From contig NZ_ATZI01000022.1 in NCBI RefSeq assembly GCF_000428125.1, positions 1 through 40,575 on the forward strand: a DNA stretch of 40,575 nucleotides, written 5' to 3'. The position numbers and the translations under genes are program-made. This DNA is from Bacteroides graminisolvens DSM 19988 = JCM 15093 (lineage in GTDB: Bacteria > Bacteroidota > Bacteroidia > Bacteroidales > Bacteroidaceae). The notes beneath the pieces were generated by a model that was not told the DNA's origin, did no database searches, and saw nothing but the letters and a program-made list of their open reading frames with translations. Below, piece after piece: positions 34,085-40,575 of this stretch. Positions within the stretch are counted from its first letter, which is position 1. Each line of letters begins with the position of its first letter.

Positions 34085-34150
34085 TTATTTTATTTGTATT
34101 GACTGTGTTTAGATTTGGAGAATGGCTACTGTTTATGCAGTAACCTTTTT
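34085..34150 (+). ncRNA. Possible small RNA upstream of cas9 (promoter plus terminator only)
   Basis: TTG at 34051-34053, an 18-nt spacer and TATTTTTG at 34072-34079 form a Bacteroides-type promoter on the plus strand. The hairpin GG.TACTG with CAGTA.CC at 34124-34145 followed by five T residues forms a terminator. A transcript of about 65 nt with no ORF would result. Such boxes arise easily by chance in AT-rich DNA, so this is tentative. Confidence 0.25.
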
Positions 34151-34359
34151 GTACCGATGCTTTGATAGACTTTTTGGGTGGTAATGGTACTTTTATATGG
34201 AGATTTTCTTTTGTTATATTGACTAAATATATTACTTCATTTCGGAATTGGTCTTTGTTTTTGAGTTTGATTCTTGCTTTTTTATGCGTACTTGTTTTGT
34301 GTTTGAAAAATAGTTATTATGTATGGTTTTAATGTTGGTTGTTTTGATGTAATTGTAAA

Positions 34360-34439
34360 CCAACAATTTATAATTGTTGGCCTGCGATTTTAAAAAGTTG
34401 GCGTAGGATTTTGAAAAGTTGGTGTAGAATATATTTCGT
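34360..34439. repeat. Perfect palindrome joined to three 21-bp tandem repeats
   Basis: CCAACAATT (34360-34368) and AATTGTTGG (34372-34380) form a 9-bp stem with a TAT loop. Starting inside it, three consecutive 21-bp units run at 34377-34397, 34398-34418 and 34419-34439, with the shared pattern TTGGnnTnnnATTTT.AAAAG (the third unit is degenerate at its end). The block lies about 40 bp beyond the tracrRNA 3' end. Confidence 0.8.
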
Positions 34440-34477
34440 ATGCTGAACTTTGAATTTTATAAATTGATATTTTGGAT

Positions 34478-34561
34478 ATATACAACAAAAGGCGAGAATT
34501 GCTTCCCACCTTTAATGTTTTCACAACGGAATAATCCTTATTGTGATTTGCTTCAAAATTG
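34478..34561 (-). ncRNA. Predicted tracrRNA of the type II-C CRISPR-Cas9 system
   Basis: On the minus strand the segment 34560-34541 is a candidate anti-repeat: its plus-strand complement contains TTGTGATTTGCTTCAAAAT, which resembles the 5' part of 47-nt Bacteroides type II-C repeats as I remember them. After it come a small hairpin (GGA-UUAU-UCC near 34528-34537) and a terminal 11-bp hairpin (34488-34513, all pairs formed counting two G-U) with a four-base GCAA loop of GNRA type, then a short U-stretch. A -33/-7 promoter lies directly upstream (34596-34567), placing the 5' end near 34561 and giving an RNA of about 80 nt. Position next to cas9 and divergent orientation are common for type II-C. 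The array needed to confirm the anti-repeat is outside the window. Confidence 0.8.
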
Positions 34562-34566
34562 TATTG

Positions 34567-34596
34567 CAAAACTATGAATTATTTTTTAGTAAACAA
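34567..34596 (-). promoter_or_regulatory. Promoter of the predicted tracrRNA
   Basis: On the minus strand TTG (34596-34594), exactly 19 nt, then TAGTTTTG (34574-34567) fit the Bacteroidota consensus. Transcription would start near 34561, at the beginning of the anti-repeat. Confidence 0.7.
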
Positions 34597-34626
34597 GTGA
34601 TTTCTGTAGAAAAATATATATTTTTG
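34597..34626 (+). promoter_or_regulatory. Candidate cas9 promoter, abutting the tracrRNA promoter
   Basis: TATTTTTG at 34619-34626 matches the -7 box. The -33 position 19 nt upstream holds GTG (34597-34599) instead of TTG, directly adjoining the tracrRNA -33 element at 34594-34596. The start would be near 34632, about 22 nt before the cas9 ATG. Confidence 0.5.
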
Positions 34627-34653
34627 GAAAAAATGTATTTTGAATCAAATATT

Positions 34654-37600
34654 ATGAAGAAAATATTAGGATTAGATTTAGGGACTAACAGTATAGGTTG
34701 GGCGCTAATAGAAGCCGATTTTGAGAGTAAACAAGGAAAAATTCTTGGGATGGGAAGCCGTACAATTCCGATGGGGCAAGAATTAAGTAAATTTGAACAA
34801 GGACAAGCCCAAACAAAAAATGCAAAGAGAAGGGTTGATCGTAGTGCAAGGAAACTTAATAAACGCTACAAGCAACGGCGTAATAAACTTATTTATGTTC
34901 TGCAACAATTAGATATGTTACCTGAACAAATTAAATTATCTGAAGAGTTTAACAATCCTTTAAAAATTGATAAGGTTTCAATTTTACCGATTGCTCAAAA
35001 GCAAAAACAATATTCTGCGATTGATTTACTAGAATTACGAGTGAGAGCATTAAATGAACCAGTTTCACTTAAAGAATTAGGTAAAATTATTTATCTTTTT
35101 AATCAACTTCGAGGCTATTCCGGTGGAGGTAATGAGCCAGAAAAGCAGGAAATAGATAGCGATCTTGTTGAAAATGAAGATAGAAAAGGAAATGAAAGTT
35201 TTCTGGCTTTTGGAAAAGTAATTTGGATTTCAGAAGCTGAATCCTTTATTTATAAAGGTAAAGAGTTAAAAAAGTATAAAGTGAAAATTGAAACAGAAGA
35301 CGGCGAGTTAGAAGGAGACACTTTTTTAAATTTGCTTAAAGAAGGTGAGTCATTAGAATTTTTAATAATTAAGACAACAAAAAAAAACGAAGAAACTATC
35401 ACCTTTAAATTGCCCAATAAAACGAATTGGCGCAAGAAAATGGAAAATTTAGAAAAAGAGTTGAACGAACAAGCAAAAATAAATGGTAGAGAGATCTTTT
35501 TGTCGGAATACTTTTTGATAATATTAAAAGAAAATAGATGGGCTAAAATTAGAAATAATGTAGTCCTTCGTTCCCGTTATCAATCTGAATTTGATAGGAT
35601 TTGGAAAACACAAAGTGAAAATCCTAAAAGCGAATTATATGATATGTTATTACATCTTTCGCAAAATAAATTATTCGATATATTAAAATTTATTTTTCCT
35701 GGAACAAAAGAAACACAAGAAGAATATCGTAAAGCAGGACTTGAAAAAGGCCTTTATCATATCATTAAAAATCAAATCATTTACTATCAAAGAGAATTAA
35801 AAGATCAAAGCAATTTGATCTCTGATTGTAGTTTTGAAAAAGGACAAAAAGCCGTTTCTAAAAGTCATCCGCTTTTTCAGGAGTATAAAATTTGGGAACA
35901 AATCAATAAATTGACTATCAATACAAAAATTGAAGATGGGACAAATCGAAAAGGTGAAATAAAATATAAATATATTGATAAACCTGTTCCAGCAGCACTT
36001 AAAGAGTGGATTTTTGATGAATTGCAGGAAAAGAAAGAAATAAGTTTTAGTGTTATTTTGAATAAATTGATAAAAATATATAATTTACGAAGTGGTGTTG
36101 ATTTTCTCAATGGAATGAATCCCAAGGCTAAGTTAAGAGGTAACGAAACAAAATTAATTCTGAAAAAAGTTTTATGTAATGGACTTTGGGATAAACTGGG
36201 CATGTCAAACATTGAACGGCAAATTGAATTATGGGATATTCTGTATAATGCTAAAGGTAATGAATACGAAATAAGTAGTGATCGAACGTCAAAAGTAATT
36301 AGTTTTCTCAAACAATATTCTACTGAAATCCCAGATATTCAGCAAACTGCTATAGAAATTAGCAAAACCAAATTTAGCAGGAATTATGCTGCAATGAGTT
36401 TGAAAGCAATAGAGAAAATCTTGCCTCTTGTTCGTTGTGGAACAAAGTATTTCAGTAATGAGCTTTCTGAAATACTTAACGAAAAAATTATTAGGCTTTT
36501 AAACGAAAATTTAAGCGATCCATTTGAAAAAGCAGCACAAGAATATCTAGAAAATAATAATGATATACTTATTCATGGCGGTATTATGAATGCTTACGCT
36601 ATAATTTTGGTATATGGTAATCACACGGAAAATAAGTATGCTGAAATTGAGCAAATTCAAAACCCCAACCAGATTTTAAGATTAAAACAGGGTGAGTTAC
36701 GTAATCCATTGGTCGAGCAGTTGATAAACGAAGCATTAATGGTGGTCAAAGATATTTGGAAAGAATTTAAGGAAAAACCGCAGGAAATAAGAATAGAGTT
36801 AGCTCGAGAACTCAAAAACAATGCTGAAAGACGAGCAAAAATCTACAAATTAAATAGTGAAAACCAAAAAACTAATGATGAAGTTAGAAATCTGCTGATA
36901 GAACTAAAACAGGAAATAACGCTAGCCAATATCGAAAAATATAAGATTTGGGCTTCGCAAGAAAGTTTGGAAGAAATATTTGTGAAAGAATACAAAGATC
37001 CCTCTAAATCGGAAATTGAGAAAATGCGTTTGTGGCGAGAACAGGGACACATTTCCCCATACACAGGAAAACCTATACCTCTTTCGAAACTGTTTGATAG
37101 AGGAATGTATGATGTTGACCATATCATACCTCAATCTCGCTATTTTGATGATTCGTTTACAAATAAGGTTATTTGTGAAAAAGCAGTTAATAGAGAAAAA
37201 AATAATCGCACAGCGATGGAGTATTTTGAGATTGGTTCTCTGACTCAGCAAATATTTTCTAAAGAAGCTTTCATAAAGCACGTTAATAAACATTTTCAAG
37301 GAATTAAACGAAATAATCTTCTGACAACAAAAGTACCGGAAGATCCAGTGGTTCGTCAAATGAAAGAGACGCAATATATTTCAGTCAGAGTAAAAGATGA
37401 ATTGAATAAGATTGTAGGATGCAATAACGTAAAAACAACAACAGGAGGTGTCACTGATTATTTGAGAAATCAATGGGGTTTGACGGATAAATTCAAACTG
37501 CTGTTAAAATCACGCTACCAGAATATTCAACCATTGCTTGCTGAAACTGAATATGAGAAATATATAATTGGCATTGAAAAAAAGAAAAAGGAATATAAAA

Positions 37601-39006
37601 AAATGAATATACCTTTTACTGATACTATATTAAGCAAAGTCGGTTTTATTGAATTGTTTAATAGTAATTTTATACAAATTAAAAGAAATAAATTAATTAT
37701 AAAAGGATGGAGTAAACGTATTGATCATCGTCATCATGCAATTGATGCACTGACGATTGCTTGTACTGAACCAGCTCATATAAAGCGATTAAACGATTTG
37801 AATAAAGAACTTCAAACTTGGTTAGATAATCACAAAAAAGATATTCTGCCCGATTTTGAAGGAAGTCCTACCGAATTATTAGACGAGATTCTTAATTTAG
37901 ATGAAGCCAAGCAAAAAGCTATATTTGTTCAAATAGAGAAGTTTAAAAGCGTTGATATGCCTTGGTCTGCTTTTCCAGAAGATGCAGAAAAAGCAATTCA
38001 AAATATTATTGTTTCGCAAAAGCCGAAAGATAAATTATTAATTCAGCCCGATAAAAAAGGTCATCTGCAAATTAAAATACGAGGTCAATTACATGATGGA
38101 ACATTGTACGGTAAAAGTCAAGGTATAGAAACGTATAGAATACCATTATCTAAATTAGCAGATAAAAAAATAGCGACAGAAAAAACAATTGATAAAATAG
38201 CAAATGAATATCTTAAAATAGCAATTAAACAACATTTAAAAGATTTTGAAAATAAAAAGGACGAGGCATTTTCAGCAGAAGGTATTTTGGTGCTAAATAA
38301 AAAATTAGCAGAAAAGAAAAGATTTAATGAATGGAGCAGAAAAAATCAGAAGAAAAGAGTCGGGGAAAATGCACCTCATACCCCTTTGACTTCAATTAAG
38401 ATTTTTTATCGTGATCCGCTAAGAGTTAAAAAGAAAAAAGGATTTGAAGAAGCTGAAGAGGTATTAGAAAGGCTTATTAGAAAAAAAGCATATAATGAGA
38501 CCTTATTAGTCAAGACAGGTGGTAACTACCTTTTTGCTGTGATGGAAAAAGATGGTAAAAGAGTTTTTGACCTCATTTCTTTTTATGATGCGACTCGTTT
38601 ATTAAAGGAAGAGTTTAACCAAATACTAGACAAACAGAAATTTGACAAAGAACAAGTTTTTAAAAGATATTTTGAAAAAGAAAATAGAGCCAAATTTCTT
38701 TTTACACTAAAACAAGGTGACCCCGTGTATATGCTATCTAAAGATGAAGACATTATAACAGACAAAGATAGTCCGTTATATGAAAGTTTTTGGAAAGATA
38801 AAATAGCAAGAAGTAGAAATATTTATTATGTAACAAAATTTAGTGGAAATGAGATCTATTTTATGAACCATATTGTTGCAAATCCAATCATTAAAAAAAA
38901 GGAGTTTGGTAGTCAGGATGCCTATCAAAAAATAGAAGGTTTATCTATTAAAAATTATTGTATCAAACTGAAGATTGATCGTTTAGGAAATATTGAACCA
39001 TATTAA
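34654..39006 (+). CDS. cas9: CRISPR-associated endonuclease Cas9, type II-C
   Basis: The 1450-aa effector nuclease cuts DNA guided by crRNA:tracrRNA. From the N-terminus: RuvC-I KKILGLDLGTNSIGWALI with Asp8; an Arg-rich bridge helix (KNAKRRVDRSARKLNKRYKQ); a long REC lobe; RuvC-II IRIELARELK with Glu715; HNH with YDVDHIIPQSRYFDDSFTNK (Asp822, His823, Asn837) and Asn846 in VNREKNN; RuvC-III DHRHHAIDALTIA with His1028 and Asp1031; then a C-terminal WED/PAM-interacting part of about 400 residues. All expected catalytic residues are present. The ATG at 34654 is chosen because RuvC-I begins there; upstream in-frame GTG (34543) and ATG (34633) would extend across the promoters. It is large for type II-C but normal for Bacteroidota members of that subtype. 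With cas1 and cas2 and no csn2 or cas4, the locus is II-C. The DNA is AT-rich relative to the rest of the window. Confidence 0.97.
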   Translation: MKKILGLDLGTNSIGWALIEADFESKQGKILGMGSRTIPMGQELSKFEQGQAQTKNAKRRVDRSARKLNKRYKQRRNKLIYVLQQLDMLPEQIKLSEEFNNPLKIDKVSILPIAQKQKQYSAIDLLELRVRALNEPVSLKELGKIIYLFNQLRGYSGGGNEPEKQEIDSDLVENEDRKGNESFLAFGKVIWISEAESFIYKGKELKKYKVKIETEDGELEGDTFLNLLKEGESLEFLIIKTTKKNEETITFKLPNKTNWRKKMENLEKELNEQAKINGREIFLSEYFLIILKENRWAKIRNNVVLRSRYQSEFDRIWKTQSENPKSELYDMLLHLSQNKLFDILKFIFPGTKETQEEYRKAGLEKGLYHIIKNQIIYYQRELKDQSNLISDCSFEKGQKAVSKSHPLFQEYKIWEQINKLTINTKIEDGTNRKGEIKYKYIDKPVPAALKEWIFDELQEKKEISFSVILNKLIKIYNLRSGVDFLNGMNPKAKLRGNETKLILKKVLCNGLWDKLGMSNIERQIELWDILYNAKGNEYEISSDRTSKVISFLKQYSTEIPDIQQTAIEISKTKFSRNYAAMSLKAIEKILPLVRCGTKYFSNELSEILNEKIIRLLNENLSDPFEKAAQEYLENNNDILIHGGIMNAYAIILVYGNHTENKYAEIEQIQNPNQILRLKQGELRNPLVEQLINEALMVVKDIWKEFKEKPQEIRIELARELKNNAERRAKIYKLNSENQKTNDEVRNLLIELKQEITLANIEKYKIWASQESLEEIFVKEYKDPSKSEIEKMRLWREQGHISPYTGKPIPLSKLFDRGMYDVDHIIPQSRYFDDSFTNKVICEKAVNREKNNRTAMEYFEIGSLTQQIFSKEAFIKHVNKHFQGIKRNNLLTTKVPEDPVVRQMKETQYISVRVKDELNKIVGCNNVKTTTGGVTDYLRNQWGLTDKFKLLLKSRYQNIQPLLAETEYEKYIIGIEKKKKEYKKMNIPFTDTILSKVGFIELFNSNFIQIKRNKLIIKGWSKRIDHRHHAIDALTIACTEPAHIKRLNDLNKELQTWLDNHKKDILPDFEGSPTELLDEILNLDEAKQKAIFVQIEKFKSVDMPWSAFPEDAEKAIQNIIVSQKPKDKLLIQPDKKGHLQIKIRGQLHDGTLYGKSQGIETYRIPLSKLADKKIATEKTIDKIANEYLKIAIKQHLKDFENKKDEAFSAEGILVLNKKLAEKKRFNEWSRKNQKKRVGENAPHTPLTSIKIFYRDPLRVKKKKGFEEAEEVLERLIRKKAYNETLLVKTGGNYLFAVMEKDGKRVFDLISFYDATRLLKEEFNQILDKQKFDKEQVFKRYFEKENRAKFLFTLKQGDPVYMLSKDEDIITDKDSPLYESFWKDKIARSRNIYYVTKFSGNEIYFMNHIVANPIIKKKEFGSQDAYQKIEGLSIKNYCIKLKIDRLGNIEPY

Positions 39007-39012
39007 AATAGC

Positions 39013-39141
39013 ATGAATATAGTTTATGTGTTATTCATAATTATTGGTAAATATATCAGTTTTCTAAATAACACCTTGATTGTTTTTTTGAATCTACTTT
39101 GCTTTACAAAATTTTGGGAGACTTTTAGAGTAACTCGCTAA
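39013..39141 (+). CDS. Possible 42-aa hydrophobic peptide between cas9 and cas1
   Basis: An ATG six bases after the cas9 stop opens a frame of 42 codons ending in TAA at 39141. The peptide starts MNIVYVLFIIIGKYISFLNN, continues TLIVFLNLLCFTKFWETF and ends RVTR. It would contain one or two membrane-spanning stretches and a basic end, and its position suggests translation from the cas9 transcript. AT-rich DNA naturally yields Phe/Leu/Ile-rich frames, no ribosome-binding site is obvious, and I recognise no family, so it may be spurious. Confidence 0.3.
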   Translation: MNIVYVLFIIIGKYISFLNNTLIVFLNLLCFTKFWETFRVTR

Positions 39142-39210
39142 TAATCATTATAAAAAGTGCTTTCGGGTGTAATTATAGATTTATATTACAAAAAATATAT
39201 AGAAATTAGT

Positions 39211-40146
39211 ATGATAAAAAAGACACTATATTTCAGTAATCCTACTTATTTAAGTTTGAAAAACAATCAACTTGTGATCAAATTACCCGAAGTAGAAAAA
39301 AACGACTCCTTACCGGATTCGTTTAAGATAAAAAACGTGCAAACAATTCCGATAGAAGATATAGGTATAGTGATGATTGACAATAAGCAAATCACATTTA
39401 CTTCGGGGGTAATGGAAGCTTTGTTGGAAAATAATTGTGCGTTGATTACGTGTGACAGTCGTTCAATGCCTCAGGGGTTATTATTGCCTTTGGAACAAAA
39501 CACCACTCAAAGTGAGCGTTTTACAGCACAGATTAATGCTAGTATCCCTCTGAAAAAACAACTTTGGCAACAAACTATTCAAATGAAAATAGAGAATCAG
39601 GCATCTGTTTTGAGAACGTGTAGAAATGAAGAAGTGCGCAATATGCTAAAATGGGCAAACGACGTTAAAAGTGGTGATTCTGACAATCTTGAAGGTAGAG
39701 CGGCTATTTATTATTGGAGAACTCTTTTTCCTGATATTGATAATTTTACAAGAGGCCGGGAGGGTGTCCCTCCTAATAATCTCTTGAATTACGGCTATGC
39801 CATATTACGAGCTATTGTAGCCCGTTCGTTAGTTTCAAGTGGGCTTTTGCCTACTTTAGGGATTCATCATCATAACCGTTACAATGCTTATTGTTTGGCA
39901 GATGATATAATGGAGCCCTATCGTCCGTTTGTCGATAGATTGGTTGTAGAAATTATGAATAGTGGAGTGGATTTTCAGGAATTATCTAAAGAAATAAAAG
40001 TTAAACTATTGAATATTCCGGTTTTAGATGTGATGATTAATGGGCAACGCAGCCCATTAATGATTGCAGTAGGGCAAACAACGGCTTCGTTGGCGAAATG
40101 CTATTTAGGCGAACTACGTAAAATAGTGTATCCTTATTTTGAGTAA
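39211..40146 (+). CDS. cas1: CRISPR-associated endonuclease/integrase Cas1, type II
   Basis: The 311-aa protein begins MIKKTLYFSNPTYLSLKNNQLVI, the usual start of type II Cas1, followed by the N-terminal beta domain (PIEDIGIVMIDNKQITFTSG). The helical catalytic domain has NLEGRAAIYYWRTLFP with metal ligand Glu161, GIHHHNRYNAYCLADDIMEPYRPFVD with the His near 220 and acidic residues near 232-235. Cas1 with Cas2 integrates new spacers at the leader end of the array. The ATG at 39211 is preferred to an upstream GTG at 39157 because homologues start at this motif. A 204-bp gap separates it from cas9, while cas2 follows after 3 bp. Confidence 0.96.
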   Translation: MIKKTLYFSNPTYLSLKNNQLVIKLPEVEKNDSLPDSFKIKNVQTIPIEDIGIVMIDNKQITFTSGVMEALLENNCALITCDSRSMPQGLLLPLEQNTTQSERFTAQINASIPLKKQLWQQTIQMKIENQASVLRTCRNEEVRNMLKWANDVKSGDSDNLEGRAAIYYWRTLFPDIDNFTRGREGVPPNNLLNYGYAILRAIVARSLVSSGLLPTLGIHHHNRYNAYCLADDIMEPYRPFVDRLVVEIMNSGVDFQELSKEIKVKLLNIPVLDVMINGQRSPLMIAVGQTTASLAKCYLGELRKIVYPYFE

Positions 40147-40149
40147 TGA

Positions 40150-40482
40150 ATGGATCGTTTCAGTGAATATAGAATTATGTGGGTGTTAGTGTTTTTTGAT
40201 TTGCCTACTGAAACAAAAAAGGAACGCAAAATATATAGTGATTTCCGGAAAAAACTATTAAATGACGGTTTTACTATGTTCCAATTCTCAATTTATCTTA
40301 GGCATTGCGCCAGCCAAGAGAATGCTGATGTCCACATCCGCCGCGTAAAAAATATATTGCCTGAAAAAGGTCACATAGGTATTTTATGTGTTACAGATAA
40401 ACAATTTGGTAAAATGGAGCTGTTTTATGGGCAAAAAGAGGAAGCTGTCTCAACGCCTTATCAACAATTAGAGCTTTTCTAA
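40150..40482 (+). CDS. cas2: CRISPR-associated protein Cas2
   Basis: The 110-aa protein has the ferredoxin-like Cas2 fold: first strand WVLVFFDLPTETKKERKIYSDFRKKLLNDGF with the conserved Asp17, the middle strand MFQFSIYLRHCAS, and the last strand GHIGILCVTDKQF ahead of MELFYGQKEE. It dimerises between two Cas1 dimers and sets spacer length during adaptation. It starts 3 bp after cas1 and ends 1 bp before a strong terminator, so it is the final gene of the cas operon. Confidence 0.95.
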   Translation: MDRFSEYRIMWVLVFFDLPTETKKERKIYSDFRKKLLNDGFTMFQFSIYLRHCASQENADVHIRRVKNILPEKGHIGILCVTDKQFGKMELFYGQKEEAVSTPYQQLELF

Positions 40483-40483
40483 T

Positions 40484-40514
40484 AAAAAATCCCGTAGTAA
40501 ATACGGGATTTTTT
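40484..40514 (+). terminator. Terminator after cas2
   Basis: AAAAAATCCCGTA and TACGGGATTTTTT form a perfect 13-bp stem with a five-base loop ending in a T-run. It would stop the cas operon, so a CRISPR array further right would be transcribed separately. The last 61 bp of the window show no repeat or gene. Confidence 0.9.
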
Positions 40515-40575
40515 GTTGATTAACAGCTCTTTTTTTTAATCCTAATTCTTCTTATAAATATCTGATAGTCAGTTC

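Larger units (their letters stand above)
33573..34653. other. 1.1-kb AT-rich intergenic region upstream of cas9
   Basis: No convincing protein gene is present. From left to right I see a 12-bp inverted repeat and an 11-bp direct repeat (33751-33860), a 7-bp-stem palindrome ACGACTT/AAGTCGT (33967-33983), a possible promoter and terminator pair around 34051-34150, a perfect 21-bp palindrome (34360-34380), three 21-bp tandem repeats (34377-34439), the minus-strand tracrRNA (34478-34561) and the divergent promoters (34567-34626). The plus strand from about 34050 to 34460 is unusually rich in T and G relative to A and C. Confidence 0.8.

Noticed and set aside
34377..34439. 21-bp tandem units as CRISPR repeats
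   Set aside because: They have no spacers between units and no match to the anti-repeat at 34541-34560.
34543..34653. In-frame upstream extension of cas9 (GTG at 34543, ATG at 34633)
   Set aside because: It would run through the tracrRNA anti-repeat and both promoters, and the conserved RuvC-I motif begins only a few residues after the ATG at 34654.
39157..39210. Upstream GTG start of cas1
   Set aside because: Type II Cas1 proteins start with the MIKKTLYFSNP-like motif found at 39211; the extra 18 residues show no family similarity.

Overview
The window looks like chromosomal DNA of a Bacteroidales bacterium, most likely Bacteroides or a close relative. Many intergenic regions carry the Bacteroidota -7 promoter box TAnnTTTG, several with a TTG about 17-20 nt upstream. 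The gene content is also typical: three TonB-dependent receptors, a GH3 glycosidase, a sialate O-acetylesterase, lipoproteins with Asp-rich segments after the lipobox Cys, NhaC, MetY and an MnmA copy. The species assignment is inference.

Layout: 1-107 is the 3' part of an rrn operon (5S rRNA) with its terminator. 182-1837 holds two convergent, 3'-overlapping NAD(P)-dependent dehydrogenase-family genes, both of which seem to lack their family's catalytic residues. 1947-6711 is a divergent carbohydrate pair (sialate O-acetylesterase / GH3 with PA14). 6795-9464 has a small Lys-rich secreted protein, an EamA transporter and a GT9 glycosyltransferase. 9526-9610 is an unusual array of four 16-bp palindromes at an exact 23-bp period. 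9635-12608 has three flavoenzyme genes (two nitroreductase-type, one OYE-type). 12860-20473 has two TonB-dependent receptors flanking a compact operon (CNNM/CBS protein, IMPase-like phosphatase, MGMT). 20615-24242 has an esterase and two tandem S41-family lipoproteins, one with the catalytic Ser replaced by Ala. 24461-26815 is metY plus an mnmA homologue. 26858-29884 is a minus-strand ferritin-like/VIT iron transporter, NhaC antiporter and LuxR response regulator group. 30057-33572 is a four-gene envelope operon rich in His/Cys that looks like a metal uptake or sensing module.

From about 33750 to the end the DNA is visibly more AT-rich and holds a type II-C CRISPR-Cas locus: cas9 (1450 aa, all expected nuclease residues present), cas1 and cas2. 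I read a tracrRNA on the minus strand immediately upstream of cas9: an anti-repeat, a small hairpin, and a terminal 11-bp hairpin with a GNRA-type loop, all behind a well-formed Bacteroides promoter that abuts the cas9 promoter. No CRISPR array is inside the window. It presumably lies past the terminator after cas2, beyond the right edge. The 1.1 kb between the metal operon and cas9 also holds inverted repeats, a perfect 21-bp palindrome and three 21-bp tandem repeats.

Best candidates for undescribed biology: (1) the tracrRNA/cas9 back-to-back promoter with its upstream repeats and a possible 42-aa hydrophobic ORF between cas9 and cas1; (2) the His/Cys-rich TonB-receptor operon; (3) the 23-bp-period palindrome array; (4) the apparently catalytically dead members of enzyme families (S41 paralogue, AspDH-like, 2-hydroxyacid DH-like).
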